Positions 1 through 8,336 are shown, counted from the first letter of the stretch. The stretch is DNA of 64,000 nucleotides from an uncultured Lachnospiraceae bacterium (GCA_910584845.1 CAJUDH010000006.1:112820-176819), one strand, 5' to 3'. Notes: generated by a model not told the origin, from the sequence alone. Numbers and translations are program-made.

Positions 1-305
1 TTGAGATTGGGATAAGCCAGCCCAATGACTTTTTGGAGATCTATACCATAGACCATCAGTTTCATTATCTTTTCCTAAAATACGCCAACCATCAGCGCGC
101 ACTCCAAATTTATGAAATGTCGGGGGCCCATGCCTTCTCTTATTATTTATATAATAAAAAGCCTAAAAGTAAGATTTTGGACGGGGTGAAAGAGCATGAA
201 GTGATTTTAAACGCTTTAAAAGTCCAGAATATGCCTGCATTGATGAAGGCGATTGAGGGCCACATAATGGGGGCCAGGGTCAGCATCCGGTACTCTTTAC
301 TATAA
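1..305 (+). CDS. GntR-family regulator, C-terminal FCD domain (5' truncated by window edge)
   Basis: The reading frame is open from the first bases and ends at a TAA at 303-305, so about 100 C-terminal residues are present and the winged-helix DNA-binding part lies outside the window. The visible part resembles the all-helical FCD ligand-binding domain of FadR-type GntR regulators: an early D-x-x-FH motif (IDHQFH), then a helix with KEHEVILNALK and a final helix with GHIMGAR, which supply the usual acidic and histidine ligands. It points away from the minus-strand sugar-acid cluster that follows. FCD regulators often control neighbouring hydroxy-acid or uronate genes, so it is the natural candidate to bind the palindromes at 9820-9908, but that link is inferred. 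Confidence 0.8.
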   Translation, partial: EIGISQPNDFLEIYTIDHQFHYLFLKYANHQRALQIYEMSGAHAFSYYLYNKKPKSKILDGVKEHEVILNALKVQNMPALMKAIEGHIMGARVSIRYSLL

Positions 306-353
306 AATCCCCGGGCGGCAATGGATTGCCGCCCTTAAACGGTTCCGGAAGGT

Positions 354-392
354 AAAAGGCGCAAAACTTTAGATAAAAGTTTTGCGCCTTTT
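354..392. terminator. Bidirectional hairpin terminator between converging genes
   Basis: A 17-bp perfect inverted repeat (354-370 with 376-392, loop of 5) starts with AAAA and ends with TTTT, so it can act as an intrinsic terminator on both strands. A second stem without a T-run lies just before it (313-322 with 325-334). Together they separate the GntR gene from the converging dehydrogenase gene. Confidence 0.85.
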
Positions 393-428
393 AGTAAAGG
401 GATGTATTATATGGCAAAGAAAATAGCT

Positions 429-1412
429 TTATTTCAAGTTCAATTTTGGCAGCACGTCTTTATTCACCAGGTTCGGCACTTTGCCATGCTCAAAATAGTC
501 TATGATATTCCGGCCGGCCGCCGCCACCATGTCTGCTTTGTCCTCAATGGTGCCGGTACCCATATGGGCGGTAACCACTACGTTGCGCATGTCTAAAAGT
601 TCCTGCGGGATATTGGGCTCATGCTCAAACACATCCAAACCGACGCCGGCCAGCTTGCCGGCCTGCAGATGGCGGATCAGGGCCTGCTCGTCAATGATTT
701 GGCCCCTGCCCTGGTTGAACAGGTAGGCATCGTCTTTCATCATATTCAAAGTTTCTTCATTGATCAGATGGAAGGTGCCGTCGTTAAGGGGGGCGTTGAT
801 AAATACGGCGTCGGAAGTCCTTAACAGCTCTTCCAGCTCAACCCTTTTCGCCCCGCCTAAAAAGCCTTCCAGTTCCTCGCCTACGCTGTGGCGGTTAAAA
901 TAAATGATCTTCATGCCGAATGCCAGCATTCGTTTGGCCACGCCGCGGCCGATCCTGCCCATACCGATGATACCCAGGGTTTTGCCTCTTAAAGAATGGC
1001 CCAGGTTAGCCACCGGCCCCCAGGGGAGGCCTGGTATGGTGTGGAGGTTATGGTTGGTCTGGACAATGTTCCTCATGGTGGAGGCAATGAGGGCCGCGCC
1101 AAATTCCGCAGTTACTTCGTCAACCGCATGCATGTTGGCAACCACAATGCCTTTTTCCGTGGCATAATCCAGGTCAACGTTATCATAGCCTTTACCAAAG
1201 GTGCAGATAATCTTCAGTTCCGGCATAGCGTCGATGACTTCTTTGTCTACTTTAAATACGGGGCAGACGATGGCTTCATAATCTTTGGCAATGGCGATGA
1301 TCTCCTGGCGGGGCAGCTTCTCCTTCGGGCAAAAAATTTCATAGCCTAATTCCTGCATTTCTTTCAGGCCGCTTTCGATCATGGGATGGGTATACAAAAC
1401 TCTTCTTGCCAT
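429..1412 (-). CDS. D-isomer-specific 2-hydroxyacid dehydrogenase
   Basis: 327 aa; NAD(P)-dependent interconversion of a 2-keto acid and a D-2-hydroxy acid in the cytoplasm. The start at 1412 is preferred over a longer frame because AGGAG lies about 8 bases upstream. The Rossmann motif GMGRIG is at residues 150-155. The catalytic set is visible: Arg236 in NQGRGQIIDE, Glu265 in GLDVFEHEP and His283 in TAHMGTG. Family members include phosphoglycerate, glyoxylate/hydroxypyruvate and 2-ketogluconate reductases, and the sequence does not tell which substrate is used. It is the last gene of the minus-strand sugar-acid cluster, 162 bp beyond the TAXI lipoprotein gene. It may reduce the 2-keto acid made by the upstream enzymes. 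Confidence 0.9.
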   Translation of the reverse strand: MARRVLYTHPMIESGLKEMQELGYEIFCPKEKLPRQEIIAIAKDYEAIVCPVFKVDKEVIDAMPELKIICTFGKGYDNVDLDYATEKGIVVANMHAVDEVTAEFGAALIASTMRNIVQTNHNLHTIPGLPWGPVANLGHSLRGKTLGIIGMGRIGRGVAKRMLAFGMKIIYFNRHSVGEELEGFLGGAKRVELEELLRTSDAVFINAPLNDGTFHLINEETLNMMKDDAYLFNQGRGQIIDEQALIRHLQAGKLAGVGLDVFEHEPNIPQELLDMRNVVVTAHMGTGTIEDKADMVAAAGRNIIDYFEHGKVPNLVNKDVLPKLNLK

Positions 1413-1574
1413 TTTCTTTCTCCTCTCTGTTTGGGGCAATTTGATTCGTGCCTGTTTTGGGCCGGCGCCGGCGTCCTTAAATGGGCCGGCCAAAACGGGC
1501 ATTTGCTTTGGTGTTTATGGTTTGGGTTTTTCGTGGCCCTGTGGAATCTGCTTTATGCCAGGTTCCGGCAGGGG

Positions 1575-2687
1575 TTAGTGCTCCAGGCCGGCTTCTTCGT
1601 AGTATTTGATTGCGCCGGGATGAAGGGGGAGGCCGTTGCGGGAAGCCTCACCGGAGGTTTCCGGCATGTATTGTTCCATGACCGGAAGCTGGGCGACCAG
1701 TTCATCTTTGTGTTCCACAATCGCTTTGGTCATTGCATAGACCAGGTCATCCGGCAGGCTGTTGCTTACGGTGATGTTGGCGGAGTTGGTAGCCGTTTTG
1801 ATCACAAAATCTTGCCCGCCCCAGCTGTTTTCCGGCATATCCTTGATTACGTAGCCCAGGTCAGCCAGGCCGGCCAAAGTCTCGTCGGATAGTTGGGGGA
1901 AGAACATGGTCTTGGTCAAAGTCAGCTCGCTCATGGCAGCCTGGCCCAGTCCTACAATGTCGATGGAGACGTCGGCCCGGTTTTCTTTCAGCATATCGCC
2001 CATTTCGTTGGGGTCTACATGGTAGACTTCGCCGCCCCAGGAAGTGATGTCGTCATAAGAAACGCCCAAAATATCCAGCAGCTGGGAAGCGCCTAATTCA
2101 CCGGCGGATCCACTGGCTTTGGTAACCAGCTTAAAGGGGATTTTCTGGGAAACCAGGTCCTCCAAAGTAGTGACGTTGTTCTTTTTCTGGAATTCGTCGG
2201 TAAACATAATCAGGTAATATGCGTAATCGGTGCCTCCTAGGATGGAGGAAACGTTTTCCACCGGCGGGATGTCTTTCTGGTAAGTCCCCTCGACCAAAAG
2301 TTTGTTGGAAATGTTGATGCCTTCGCCCATATCACAGGTTCCGCCTTCCACCAGCAAAGTCCCTGCCGGGCCTCCGGTAGAAATGGGCTGGGTTTCTACG
2401 GACCAACCTTCGGGGAGATACTTATTCATAACTGCGGCCAAGGCGGCAGTCCTGGCATATGCGGTGGAGCCGACAGACTGGCTGGCAAAGCTTAGTACCC
2501 TGGGGGTTTGGCCGTCGGCCGGTGCAGCTTTTGTTTCCCCCGCCTCTGCCGCTGTAGTTTCTCCGGCTGCCGGGGCCTGGGACTGTGCCGCTGTGGTAGT
2601 GGTGCTGTCAGAAGAGCCGCATCCGGCCAAGGCGCCGGACATCATCATTGCTGCCATTGCTGTTGCGATTACTTTCTTCAACTTCAT
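1575..2687 (-). CDS. TAXI-family TRAP transporter solute-binding lipoprotein
   Basis: 370 aa extracytoplasmic binding protein. It has a Lys-rich start, a hydrophobic core and a lipobox ending at Cys23 (GALAGC), then a Ser/Thr/Ala-rich linker to about residue 58 and the mature domain. The segment SFASQSVGSTAYARTAAL is typical of TAXI proteins, which feed fused TRAP permeases with organic acids. AAAGGAGG precedes the ATG. No TAXI-type permease gene is present in this cluster; either it lies left of the window or the protein uses a permease encoded elsewhere. It lies between the dehydroquinase-like gene and the 2-hydroxyacid dehydrogenase gene, so it probably imports the cluster's substrate. Confidence 0.9.
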   Translation of the reverse strand: MKLKKVIATAMAAMMMSGALAGCGSSDSTTTTAAQSQAPAAGETTAAEAGETKAAPADGQTPRVLSFASQSVGSTAYARTAALAAVMNKYLPEGWSVETQPISTGGPAGTLLVEGGTCDMGEGINISNKLLVEGTYQKDIPPVENVSSILGGTDYAYYLIMFTDEFQKKNNVTTLEDLVSQKIPFKLVTKASGSAGELGASQLLDILGVSYDDITSWGGEVYHVDPNEMGDMLKENRADVSIDIVGLGQAAMSELTLTKTMFFPQLSDETLAGLADLGYVIKDMPENSWGGQDFVIKTATNSANITVSNSLPDDLVYAMTKAIVEHKDELVAQLPVMEQYMPETSGEASRNGLPLHPGAIKYYEEAGLEH

Positions 2688-2754
2688 AATACTGCTTCCT
2701 CCTTTAGGTATTGGTATTTAAATAAAAAGGTTGCTTTCCATGGATTGGCTTTTG

Positions 2755-3189
2755 TCAAGCAGTACCGCTGATTTGATGGCGGATAGCGTCGACTCCCAGC
2801 AGGTAACAATGGATCCCGAACCCGCAGATTACCCCGGTGCAGCTTTGGCCCGGCACGGTGGGCTCCCCGGTTTTTAAGATGTTTACAAGATGGACTTCCA
2901 CCGTGGGGATGTCCACGGTGCCCAGGGTTACCCGGATGGCGTGGCTGTATTGGGTAAAAGGCCCCGGGTTAATGATAATCCCGTCATAAACGCCCTCTGC
3001 CTCCTGGATTTTATCTACAATCTCACCTTCGTGGTTACTCTGGAAATGGTCCAGCTGAATCCCCAAAGATTGGGCATAGGACTGTACTTTGTCTACAATA
3101 TAATCCAACCCCTTGCCCCCATATAAATCCGGGTTGCGTTTGCCGATGCGGTTTAGGTTTGCGCCATTAATCAATAATATTTTGCTCAT
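2755..3189 (-). CDS. Divergent type II 3-dehydroquinate dehydratase homologue
   Basis: 144 aa, the usual length of AroQ. The start at 3189 (MSKILL) has AGGAAGG upstream. The fold signature is clear: INGANLNRIGKR near the N-terminus, QSNHEGEIVDKIQ at residues 50-62, INPG at 73-76 and VEVH at 97-100. Catalytic-type residues kept are Asn13, Arg18, Tyr23, Asn74 and His100. Several usual positions differ: GPN is GAN, the Asp after AIR is Val87, the conserved His near residue 80 is Gln, and the REEFRH segment with its substrate-binding Arg is absent. It therefore may not be the shikimate-pathway enzyme. Lying between a TAXI lipoprotein gene and a KduD-like gene, it more likely dehydrates or isomerises a related hydroxylated acid; that role is inferred. 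Confidence 0.8.
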   Translation of the reverse strand: MSKILLINGANLNRIGKRNPDLYGGKGLDYIVDKVQSYAQSLGIQLDHFQSNHEGEIVDKIQEAEGVYDGIIINPGPFTQYSHAIRVTLGTVDIPTVEVHLVNILKTGEPTVPGQSCTGVICGFGIHCYLLGVDAIRHQISGTA

Positions 3190-3327
3190 TTCTTTAACCT
3201 TCCTGTCCTTTCCCGGGATACTTCCCAATTGAGTATTTGAAAATGGCCCCTGCTATATACATGGGCCCGTTGCCGGGTGTCCAGCCTTTCTTTCGTTAAG
3301 GCAGCCCCTGCAGGGCTATAAATGTTG

Positions 3328-4083
3328 CTACCTCCCCAGATACCCGCCGTCCACCGTGATGATGGCGCCGTTTAAATAGTCGGACGCGGCAGAAGAGAGG
3401 AAGACAACCGGCCCTTTCATATCGTCCGGCGTGCCCCACCGGCCTGCAGGGATCCTTTTAAGGATTTCGTCGTTGCGGTTTTCGTCGTTCATGATGGCGG
3501 TATTCATCACTGTGGCCATATAGCCAGGGGCCAGGGCATTAATGTTAATATTCTTGCCGGCCCATTCGTTGGCGAAAGCTTTGGTGATCTGGGCGACCCC
3601 GCCTTTGCTGGCCGCATAAGCCGGGACGGTGTAACCGCCAAAATAGCTAAGCATAGAGGCAATGTTGATGATTTTGCCGCCGCCGTGGGCCAGGTAATGG
3701 CGGGCTGCCAGCTGGCAAAGGCGGAATACGGAAGTCAGGTTGATATTCAAAACGAAATCCCAGTCTTCCATGGGGAACTCCTCGCTTTTATGGCGTTTTT
3801 GTACGCCTGCGGCGTTCACTAGGATATCCAGCCCGCCCATGAGCCGGACACTTTCGGCAAAGGCTTCTTCTAAGGCCTGCCGGTCGCCTAAATTGGCTAT
3901 GATGCCATGGCAGCGGAAGCCGCGGGCGGCAAACTCCTGCGCAACTTCCGGGGTTTTGGGGGAGATGTCGATAATGGCAACTTCCGCCCCGCTTTCCATC
4001 AGCCCTTCTGCCATACCATAGGCCAGCCCTTGGGCAGCCCCGGTGACGATAGCTTTTTTTCCGGTAATGTCAAATAAATTCAT
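3328..4083 (-). CDS. kduD: Short-chain dehydrogenase of the KduD / gluconate 5-dehydrogenase group
   Basis: 251 aa classical SDR. It has the nucleotide motif TGAAQGL at residues 14-20, NAAG near 90 and the catalytic Ser143, Tyr156 and Lys160 (YAASK). The segments GGKIINIASMLSYFGG, NALAPGYMATVMN and RIPAGRWGTPDD, and the C-terminal DGGYLGR, are hallmarks of 2-deoxy-D-gluconate 3-dehydrogenase (KduD), which interconverts 2-keto-3-deoxygluconate and 2,5-diketo-3-deoxygluconate. The related gluconate 5-dehydrogenase is a possible alternative. AAAAGGAG precedes the ATG. It follows the IolB-like isomerase gene, matching the KduI-KduD pairing of pectin-derived uronate catabolism, although the isomerase here is closer to IolB. 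Confidence 0.87.
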   Translation of the reverse strand: MNLFDITGKKAIVTGAAQGLAYGMAEGLMESGAEVAIIDISPKTPEVAQEFAARGFRCHGIIANLGDRQALEEAFAESVRLMGGLDILVNAAGVQKRHKSEEFPMEDWDFVLNINLTSVFRLCQLAARHYLAHGGGKIINIASMLSYFGGYTVPAYAASKGGVAQITKAFANEWAGKNININALAPGYMATVMNTAIMNDENRNDEILKRIPAGRWGTPDDMKGPVVFLSSAASDYLNGAIITVDGGYLGR

Positions 4084-4168
4084 TGTTTTCTCCTTTTAAT
4101 TTAAATTCCCTTCCCTGTATTTGCCAAGGGTAATATTGGTTTGTCAGGCCCACATCTGCCTTTCCGGT

Positions 4169-4969
4169 TTAGGTATTTTCATAGGCCGGGTCGATAACCG
4201 CCAAGTCATACCGGCGGCTTGCGTGGGAATGGGCGGCTAAAATCCAGAAGTAAGTGTTCTGGGTACCAGGTGAAGCCACGGTGGGATGATACCCCACAGG
4301 GGCCAGGACCATGCTGCCGCTGCGGACGGTATGGGCCACAATGTCTTCCACTTCACCGCTTTTTAAATAGCTGACATGGAAACCGAATTTAGGCGGATCC
4401 ATATCAAAATAGCAATAGGCCTCTTCCAGGTCTTTCTCATGCTGGTGGGGCGGCCAGCTGGTCCATGCGCCATTCCCGCCCCAGGTCAGGCCGCACAACA
4501 GCCGGGAAGCTTCCGTACCCGGGTCCAACGTGAAAAAGACTTCTCTCTGCCCGGCCCCGTGCCCGTGGATCTGGTGGATTTCGCCTAACGGGAGGTCTTT
4601 GTCAAATTTTCGCAGGAAGGGTTTTCCGTATCCTTCGCAGGTTGCCCCGCCGATATAAAAGACACAGTCTTCCAGGGCCTGGATTTCAACTTCCATGCCT
4701 CCCGGCAAATAGAAGGAATCTAACTTTTGGATTTCTTCGTCAAAAGCGCCACAGGAAACCTTTGCACGGCCTTTGAGCAAGACCGGGTTCATCTCCAGCT
4801 TTCCGGATTGCAGCAGATGCCCTTTCCCCTGGCTTAAATTCAGGCGGAAAACAGACACGGAGCGGCAATCCTGGACGCCTGGCTGGATACACAGATGTAA
4901 CCCTTCCGTTTCCGGAGAAACCATGTCCCATGCTTCCATACGTTTCTTGTTTACCACGTTTCTGATCAT
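4169..4969 (-). CDS. IolB/KduI-family cupin isomerase
   Basis: 266 aa double cupin. The second cupin carries SWPPHQHE, with metal-type ligands His175 and His177, an acidic LEEAY at about 181-185 and His228 in APVGYHPT. This pattern is that of 5-deoxy-glucuronate isomerase IolB, which opens a uronic acid to a ketose acid. The KduI branch is the related alternative. AAGGAG lies 7 bases before the ATG. The gene has its own promoter at 5065-5093 and is followed by kduD. No other inositol genes (iolC, iolD, iolE, iolG) are nearby, so its substrate is probably an uronate-like acid specific to this cluster rather than the inositol intermediate. Confidence 0.83.
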   Translation of the reverse strand: MIRNVVNKKRMEAWDMVSPETEGLHLCIQPGVQDCRSVSVFRLNLSQGKGHLLQSGKLEMNPVLLKGRAKVSCGAFDEEIQKLDSFYLPGGMEVEIQALEDCVFYIGGATCEGYGKPFLRKFDKDLPLGEIHQIHGHGAGQREVFFTLDPGTEASRLLCGLTWGGNGAWTSWPPHQHEKDLEEAYCYFDMDPPKFGFHVSYLKSGEVEDIVAHTVRSGSMVLAPVGYHPTVASPGTQNTYFWILAAHSHASRRYDLAVIDPAYENT

Positions 4970-5064
4970 GTGTTCACTCCTTATGGCATATTTGGTATTT
5001 CTCTATAGCTTTATTCAATTTTGACAATCAGTGCTTATTTTTTTGCCAATTTCTTGTTGACTTC

Positions 5065-5093
5065 ACTATATCACAAAAACCTATTTTATTCAA
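5065..5093 (-). promoter_or_regulatory. Sigma-A-type promoter for the iolB-like gene and those downstream
   Basis: On the minus strand a -35 TTGAAT (5088-5093) and -10 TATAGT (5065-5070) are separated by exactly 17 bases, in a very AT-rich stretch about 95 bp upstream of the iolB-like start. It allows the distal half of the cluster to be transcribed independently of the larA-like gene. Confidence 0.65.
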
Positions 5094-5126
5094 TATAAAA
5101 TTTTATTTTTGTTAAATAATATTTTT

Positions 5127-5179
5127 AAAGGGGCGGCAAAGGCTTTTTTGGTATTCCCAAAAGCCCTCGCCGCCCCTTT
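5127..5179. terminator. Long hairpin at the end of the larA-like gene
   Basis: AAAGGGGCGGC (5127-5137) pairs with GCCGCCCCTTT (5169-5179), and the inner AGGCTTTT and AAAAGCC extend the stem. It lies between the stop of the larA-like gene and the next promoter. The T-run is short on both strands, so it may be a partial terminator or an mRNA-stabilising 3' end. Confidence 0.6.
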
Positions 5180-5243
5180 CATTTTGGGTGGATTTATAAA
5201 TATTTTTGAATCCCGGATGTTTTATTATGGAGTGGCAAGGATG

Positions 5244-6524
5244 TTAATCCCTTGTCCGCCAGAGCCCCAAAGCCGGGGCTTTTACCACATAGATTTCTTC
5301 TCCGTCCGGCATGGTGCAGTATCCGTCCGGCAGGTTTTTGATGTCATAGCGTGCGGCAGCCTCGTCATAGTCCATATGGCAATATCCTACGCCTTCCACT
5401 TCTTCCTTTGATACCTTTTTAGGGTCAGTGGCATAAGTGATGGTAAAACGCCCTTCTGACGAGCTGTGGATAATGTGGGCAGCTACCATATCTGCCTGGT
5501 CAAATTTGCCTTCTTCCCGCAGCTTTAGCACATAAGGGGTCCCCCGGTAGCCGTATTGGCGGATCAGGGCATCTACCTCGTCGTTTTCCCCAAAATGCAG
5601 CAGGCCGGGGGCGAGCACCAGCAATTGGCCGCCGTCTTCAATCATCATGCGGGTCCGGTATACGGACTTGTTGCCTACCCAGGTGGAAGTGAATTCTTCT
5701 GGTTCCAGGTAAGCCACCACTTTGTGTACCCGTTTAGGAAGGTAGGTAATATTCCAATCCATGGCCAGGCGGGAAGCCTGTTCAAATGGCTTGCGGGAAG
5801 CGCCGGCATAAATTCCGTGGATGGCAGCCTGATGGTTTTCCTGGGTCGTTACCGTCAGCAGGTAAAGCAGTGGTACGTCAGCCAAATATTTTTCTTCTGC
5901 ATAGTCAAACAAAAGGCGGACCGGCGTGTCCATATTGCCCATAATTTTTTCCAAATCGCAGATGGCGCCAATCATATGGCTGGTATTGATCATATGGCGG
6001 CCGCCTAGGCCTACCAGGATATTTTTGCTGTAATTGGCCATCCCCACGATTTCATGGGGCACTACCTGGCCTACGGAAATCACCAGGTCAAAGCTCTTGT
6101 CTACCAGGCAGCGGTTGACTTCCACATCTACATCCACATCACAGGCCCCGTTGGTCACTTCCCGGATATAAGAAGCAGGGACAGTCCCCAGTTTGACTGT
6201 ATCCTTGCGCCAGTCATGGTATAAATATGCGGATTCCGGGATGTCTTCGCCAATAAAGCTGATCTGCTCTTCCCGGGTCATCATCCGGTGGGTGCCTAAG
6301 GCGGGCATGATTTTTACATCCGCGCCGGCAGACAATTTACGGTAACAGTAGCCGGTAATGACGCCGGCATAAGAATAGCACCGGGTTATGTCCGGCGGGA
6401 CCAGGAGCACCCGGCGGACATCTTTGACCTGGGCTAAGGTTTGGTCGATAACCCGGAAAACTTCCTGGTCGCTGATAGTGCCGTCATGAGATTCGGCATA
6501 ATATTCCTGTATTTGTTTTAACAT
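5244..6524 (-). CDS. LarA-type nickel-pincer hydroxy-acid racemase/epimerase homologue
   Basis: 426 aa. LarA enzymes racemise or epimerise alpha-hydroxy acids with a covalently bound nickel-pincer nucleotide. Visible family motifs are PDITR (Asp45, Arg48), GTHRMMTREE (His79), VVPHE (His157), YSKN (Lys167, the position that carries the cofactor in LarA) and TSHM (His183). The residues match LarA by pattern, but the surrounding GANYSKN differs from the usual GSGGRK, so this is a distant subgroup. GGGGAAGG precedes the ATG. No larB, larC or larE cofactor genes are in the window, so the cofactor would have to come from elsewhere. In this cluster it may set the stereochemistry of the hydroxy acid taken up; the exact substrate is unknown. 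Confidence 0.82.
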   Translation of the reverse strand: MLKQIQEYYAESHDGTISDQEVFRVIDQTLAQVKDVRRVLLVPPDITRCYSYAGVITGYCYRKLSAGADVKIMPALGTHRMMTREEQISFIGEDIPESAYLYHDWRKDTVKLGTVPASYIREVTNGACDVDVDVEVNRCLVDKSFDLVISVGQVVPHEIVGMANYSKNILVGLGGRHMINTSHMIGAICDLEKIMGNMDTPVRLLFDYAEEKYLADVPLLYLLTVTTQENHQAAIHGIYAGASRKPFEQASRLAMDWNITYLPKRVHKVVAYLEPEEFTSTWVGNKSVYRTRMMIEDGGQLLVLAPGLLHFGENDEVDALIRQYGYRGTPYVLKLREEGKFDQADMVAAHIIHSSSEGRFTITYATDPKKVSKEEVEGVGYCHMDYDEAAARYDIKNLPDGYCTMPDGEEIYVVKAPALGLWRTRD

Positions 6525-6604
6525 AACCTTCCCCTTTACTGTAATAGCAACTTTCCACGCGGTTTATTTTTGCGGCAACGGGCCGGCCGCCATGGCGGTA
6601 TAGG

Positions 6605-6707
6605 CATATGCCGCGGGCCGGCGCCTAGGTTTGGCGCCGGCCGGGCATATGACACAATATCTTCCCGGATGCCTTGCCAAAGGCTGATTAGGCGGCCATT
6701 GGCAAGG
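6605..6707. repeat. Two strong hairpins between the larA-like and DUF1667 genes
   Basis: First hairpin: CATATGCC (6605-6612) and GGCCGGCGCC (6616-6625) pair with GGCGCCGGCC (6633-6642) and GGCATATG (6644-6651). Second hairpin: CCTTGCCAA (6672-6680) pairs with TTGGCAAGG (6699-6707). Neither is followed by a T-run, which suits RNA processing or differential stability inside the transcript better than termination. Confidence 0.6.
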
Positions 6708-6739
6708 ATATGGCTTGGCGGGCCCCGGGAACGGCGGGA

Positions 6740-7105
6740 TTACGATTTTACGCCGACTGCCTTGGTCACGACTACATTGCTGTCATACCCTAAAATATTT
6801 TCAATCAACACGGTTCCGGCCTGCACCGGGGCGTCTACAGAAAGCTTACGGATTTCTGCCATGGCGGCAAAGACCTGGCCTTTGGGGATCGGCTTGGTCA
6901 GGCGCACGCTTGCCAGGGGCAGCTCCCCGCCTTTTACCAGCACGGAAGTGGCAATGTTGCGTTGCGGGTCGGTTAGCTCTTGCTGCACATAGGCTTCTCC
7001 CTTTGGGCACAAATTGCCGTTTAAGGAAATGATTTTTCCGTCTTGAAGCTCTGCTTCGATCTCACACCCATTGGGGCAGATGATGCAAGTGAATTCTCTT
7101 AACAT
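6740..7105 (-). CDS. DUF1667 iron-sulfur-type protein, third subunit of the flavoprotein module
   Basis: 121 aa. Cysteines at 7, 10, 14 and 33 (TCIICPNGC and LCPKG) could hold an iron-sulfur cluster, and the C-terminal half is the conserved DUF1667 region. In Clostridia and other anaerobes this small protein accompanies a GlpA-like dehydrogenase and a second FAD/NAD oxidoreductase, and the three behave as a glycerol-3-phosphate-dehydrogenase-like unit. Its start overlaps the end of the preceding gene by 7 bases, implying translational coupling. The role as an electron-transfer subunit is inferred from context. Confidence 0.85.
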   Translation of the reverse strand: MLREFTCIICPNGCEIEAELQDGKIISLNGNLCPKGEAYVQQELTDPQRNIATSVLVKGGELPLASVRLTKPIPKGQVFAAMAEIRKLSVDAPVQAGTVLIENILGYDSNVVVTKAVGVKS

Positions 7106-8334
7106 TCTACACTCACCTCCAGATCACCGGTTGATGTTATTTTGTCTGCTTTTACTAAAATCTGAATCATTTCAGCCGGAAGGGCCTTTTTCATTTTTTT
7201 GACGGCGATTTCCTGGCCGTTCTGGCGGACCACAATACGGCAGTTTTTGATTAATTTGCGTACCCGCATAGACAGGTTCACGTCCTTTTTGCCGCTGATT
7301 TTCTGGGGGATGGTGTGGCCGATATTACCGTCGGCTACCACCTGTACGGGGCATGGGGGCAGGGGCCCGCCGGTGACATAGGAGGCGGCTGAGTCTGCCA
7401 ATGCCTCCGCTTCCATTGACACGAAGTCTACCAGGTCATGGACGTGGAGTACGTTCCCGGCGGCGAAAACCCCTTCTACATTAGTCTGGAAATGCTCATC
7501 TACCACGGCGCCGCGGGTGCGGTTGTCCAGCTGTACCCCTGCGTCGATGGACAATTCGTTTTCTGGGATCAGGCCCACGGAGAGGATTAAGGTATCGCAG
7601 GTATAATCTTTTTCCGTACCGGGGATGGGCTTGAAATGTTCGTCCACCTGTGCTACGGTAACCCCGGTCAGCCGGGAATTTCCATGGATGCTGGTGACCG
7701 TATGGCTTAAGTACAGGGGGATGCCATAATCATTCAGGCACTGCTCAATGTTTCTGGGGAGGCCGCTGGGGATAGGTTGGATCTCAAAAACAGCCTGCAC
7801 ATGAGCCCCTTCTAAAGTCAGGCGCCTGGCCATAATCATACCGATGTCGCCGGAGCCAAGGATCACGACTTCCTTGGCGGGCATGCGGTTGTACAAGTTC
7901 ATATAAGCCTGGGCTACGCCTGCGGTAAACACGCCGGCAGGCCGTTCTCCAGGGATGCCCAGGGCGCCCCGGGTCCTTTCCCGGCAGCCCATAGTCAAGA
8001 TAACGGCTTGGGCCTGAAACTGCACCAGCCCGTTTTGGGAGGCGGCAGTCACCACCTTGTCTTCGGAAATTTCCAAGACGGTGGTATTGGCCATATACGG
8101 AATTTCTTTTTGTATGACTTCGTCAATAAACCTTTGGGCGTATTCCGGGCCGCTTAACGTGGTCTTAAAACGGGTAAGCCCAAATCCGTCGTGGATACAC
8201 TGGCGGAGGATTCCGCCCAAATGTTTTTCCCGTTCCAGGATCAAAATGTCCCGAACCCCTTTTTTATGTAATTCCACGGCGGCAGCAAGGCCAGCAGGGC
8301 CTCCGCCTACGATAATGACTGCTTTTTTTTCCAT
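7099..8334 (-). CDS. FAD/NAD(P)-binding oxidoreductase, middle subunit of the flavoprotein module
   Basis: 411 aa pyridine-nucleotide-disulfide oxidoreductase-like protein. It has an FAD dinucleotide motif GGGPAG at residues 10-15, an NAD-type motif GSGDIG at 160-165 and a second FAD contact in TNVEGVFAAGN. It lacks the CxxxxC redox pair of thioredoxin-reductase relatives at the expected site. It lies 2 bp after the GlpA-like gene and overlaps the DUF1667 gene, the same trio seen near glycerol genes in anaerobes. It likely passes electrons from the dehydrogenase subunit to NAD or another carrier. No glycerol kinase or glycerol facilitator is nearby, which argues for a different substrate. Confidence 0.85.
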   Translation of the reverse strand: MEKKAVIIVGGGPAGLAAAVELHKKGVRDILILEREKHLGGILRQCIHDGFGLTRFKTTLSGPEYAQRFIDEVIQKEIPYMANTTVLEISEDKVVTAASQNGLVQFQAQAVILTMGCRERTRGALGIPGERPAGVFTAGVAQAYMNLYNRMPAKEVVILGSGDIGMIMARRLTLEGAHVQAVFEIQPIPSGLPRNIEQCLNDYGIPLYLSHTVTSIHGNSRLTGVTVAQVDEHFKPIPGTEKDYTCDTLILSVGLIPENELSIDAGVQLDNRTRGAVVDEHFQTNVEGVFAAGNVLHVHDLVDFVSMEAEALADSAASYVTGGPLPPCPVQVVADGNIGHTIPQKISGKKDVNLSMRVRKLIKNCRIVVRQNGQEIAVKKMKKALPAEMIQILVKADKITSTGDLEVSVEC

Positions 8335-8336
8335 AA

